DNA from: Clostridia bacterium
GTDB lineage: Bacteria; Bacillota; Clostridia; Oscillospirales; CAG-272
Reading direction: 5' to 3'
NCBI GenBank assembly: GCA_017504335.1
Contig: JAFVRI010000197.1
Span: forward strand, 1 to 7,941
DNA length: 7,941 nucleotides
The notes under the pieces are model-generated. The model was not told the origin of the DNA, did not search any database, and saw only the letters and a program-made list of their open reading frames with translations. The position numbers were made by a program, and so were the translations under genes. Of this stretch, positions 7,851 through 7,941 are shown one piece after another (within the stretch, counting starts at the first letter, position 1; every line of letters starts with the position of its first letter).

Positions 7851-7941
7851 CTACAGACGGTAGTGGAAAGCCATCGTAATTTTCCTAAACAAGCAATCGG
7901 ATCTTCCTTTGTTTATATAGAAGAATGTACAATAAATTATT

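Larger units (their letters stand above)
7631..7941. other. 311-base gene-free region after citrate synthase
   Basis: No supportable protein gene is present. In order the region holds a GACGCG array with a hairpin tail (7631-7680), a promoter-like sequence (7705-7734), a large hairpin with a T tract (7769-7823), a GACGTCG near-palindrome (7829-7850) and about 90 unassigned bases to the window edge. A minus-strand open frame at 7606-7803 crosses the end of citrate synthase, the GC array and the hairpin, and has no family resemblance, so it is not called. Confidence 0.7.

Noticed and set aside
7909..7933. TTGTTT and TACAAT near the window end as a promoter for a gene further right
   Set aside because: The spacer between them is only about 13 bases and no other good -35 fits the -10-like TACAAT, so it is not supportable.

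Overview
The window looks like an ordinary chromosomal segment of a low-to-mid GC Gram-positive bacterium, most likely a Clostridia-type member of the Bacillota. The reasons are strong AGGAGG-type ribosome binding sites, sigma-A-like promoters with AT-rich intergenic stretches, a SpoIIIE/FtsK-type translocase with four N-terminal membrane segments, a half-size TSUP gene pair and a citrate synthase of the kind seen in clostridia. The assignment rests on sequence character and protein motifs only; no marker gene here fixes a genus.

The left block (1-1387) is read on the minus strand. It holds two adjacent genes for the two halves of a TSUP (TauE/SafE) membrane transporter, then dut (dUTPase) with its own strong promoter. 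The central block (1440-6081) is read on the plus strand from a divergent promoter. It holds the 941-residue DNA translocase, then a CE4-type polysaccharide deacetylase-like protein and an endonuclease/exonuclease/phosphatase-family protein whose start and stop codons overlap as ATGA. No terminator or promoter is evident between the translocase and the deacetylase, so the three may share a transcript. The last gene (6242-7630) is a citrate synthase with its own near-consensus promoter. It is followed by 311 gene-free bases containing repeats, a promoter-like sequence and a large terminator hairpin.

The genes do not form one obvious pathway: nucleotide-pool sanitation, small-anion export, chromosome segregation, an uncharacterised hydrolase pair, and entry into the tricarboxylic acid or glutamate branch. 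I see no mobile element, CRISPR array, tRNA or rRNA, and no convincing new multi-gene system. The observations most worth following are non-coding or structural. A GACGCG tandem array sits immediately after the stop codons of both dut and the citrate synthase gene, each ending in GTCGCTTTTT. The two TSUP halves are in the same reading frame, separated only by one TAA and five codons. A possible promoter-plus-terminator unit of about 80 nt lies in the right-hand intergenic region.
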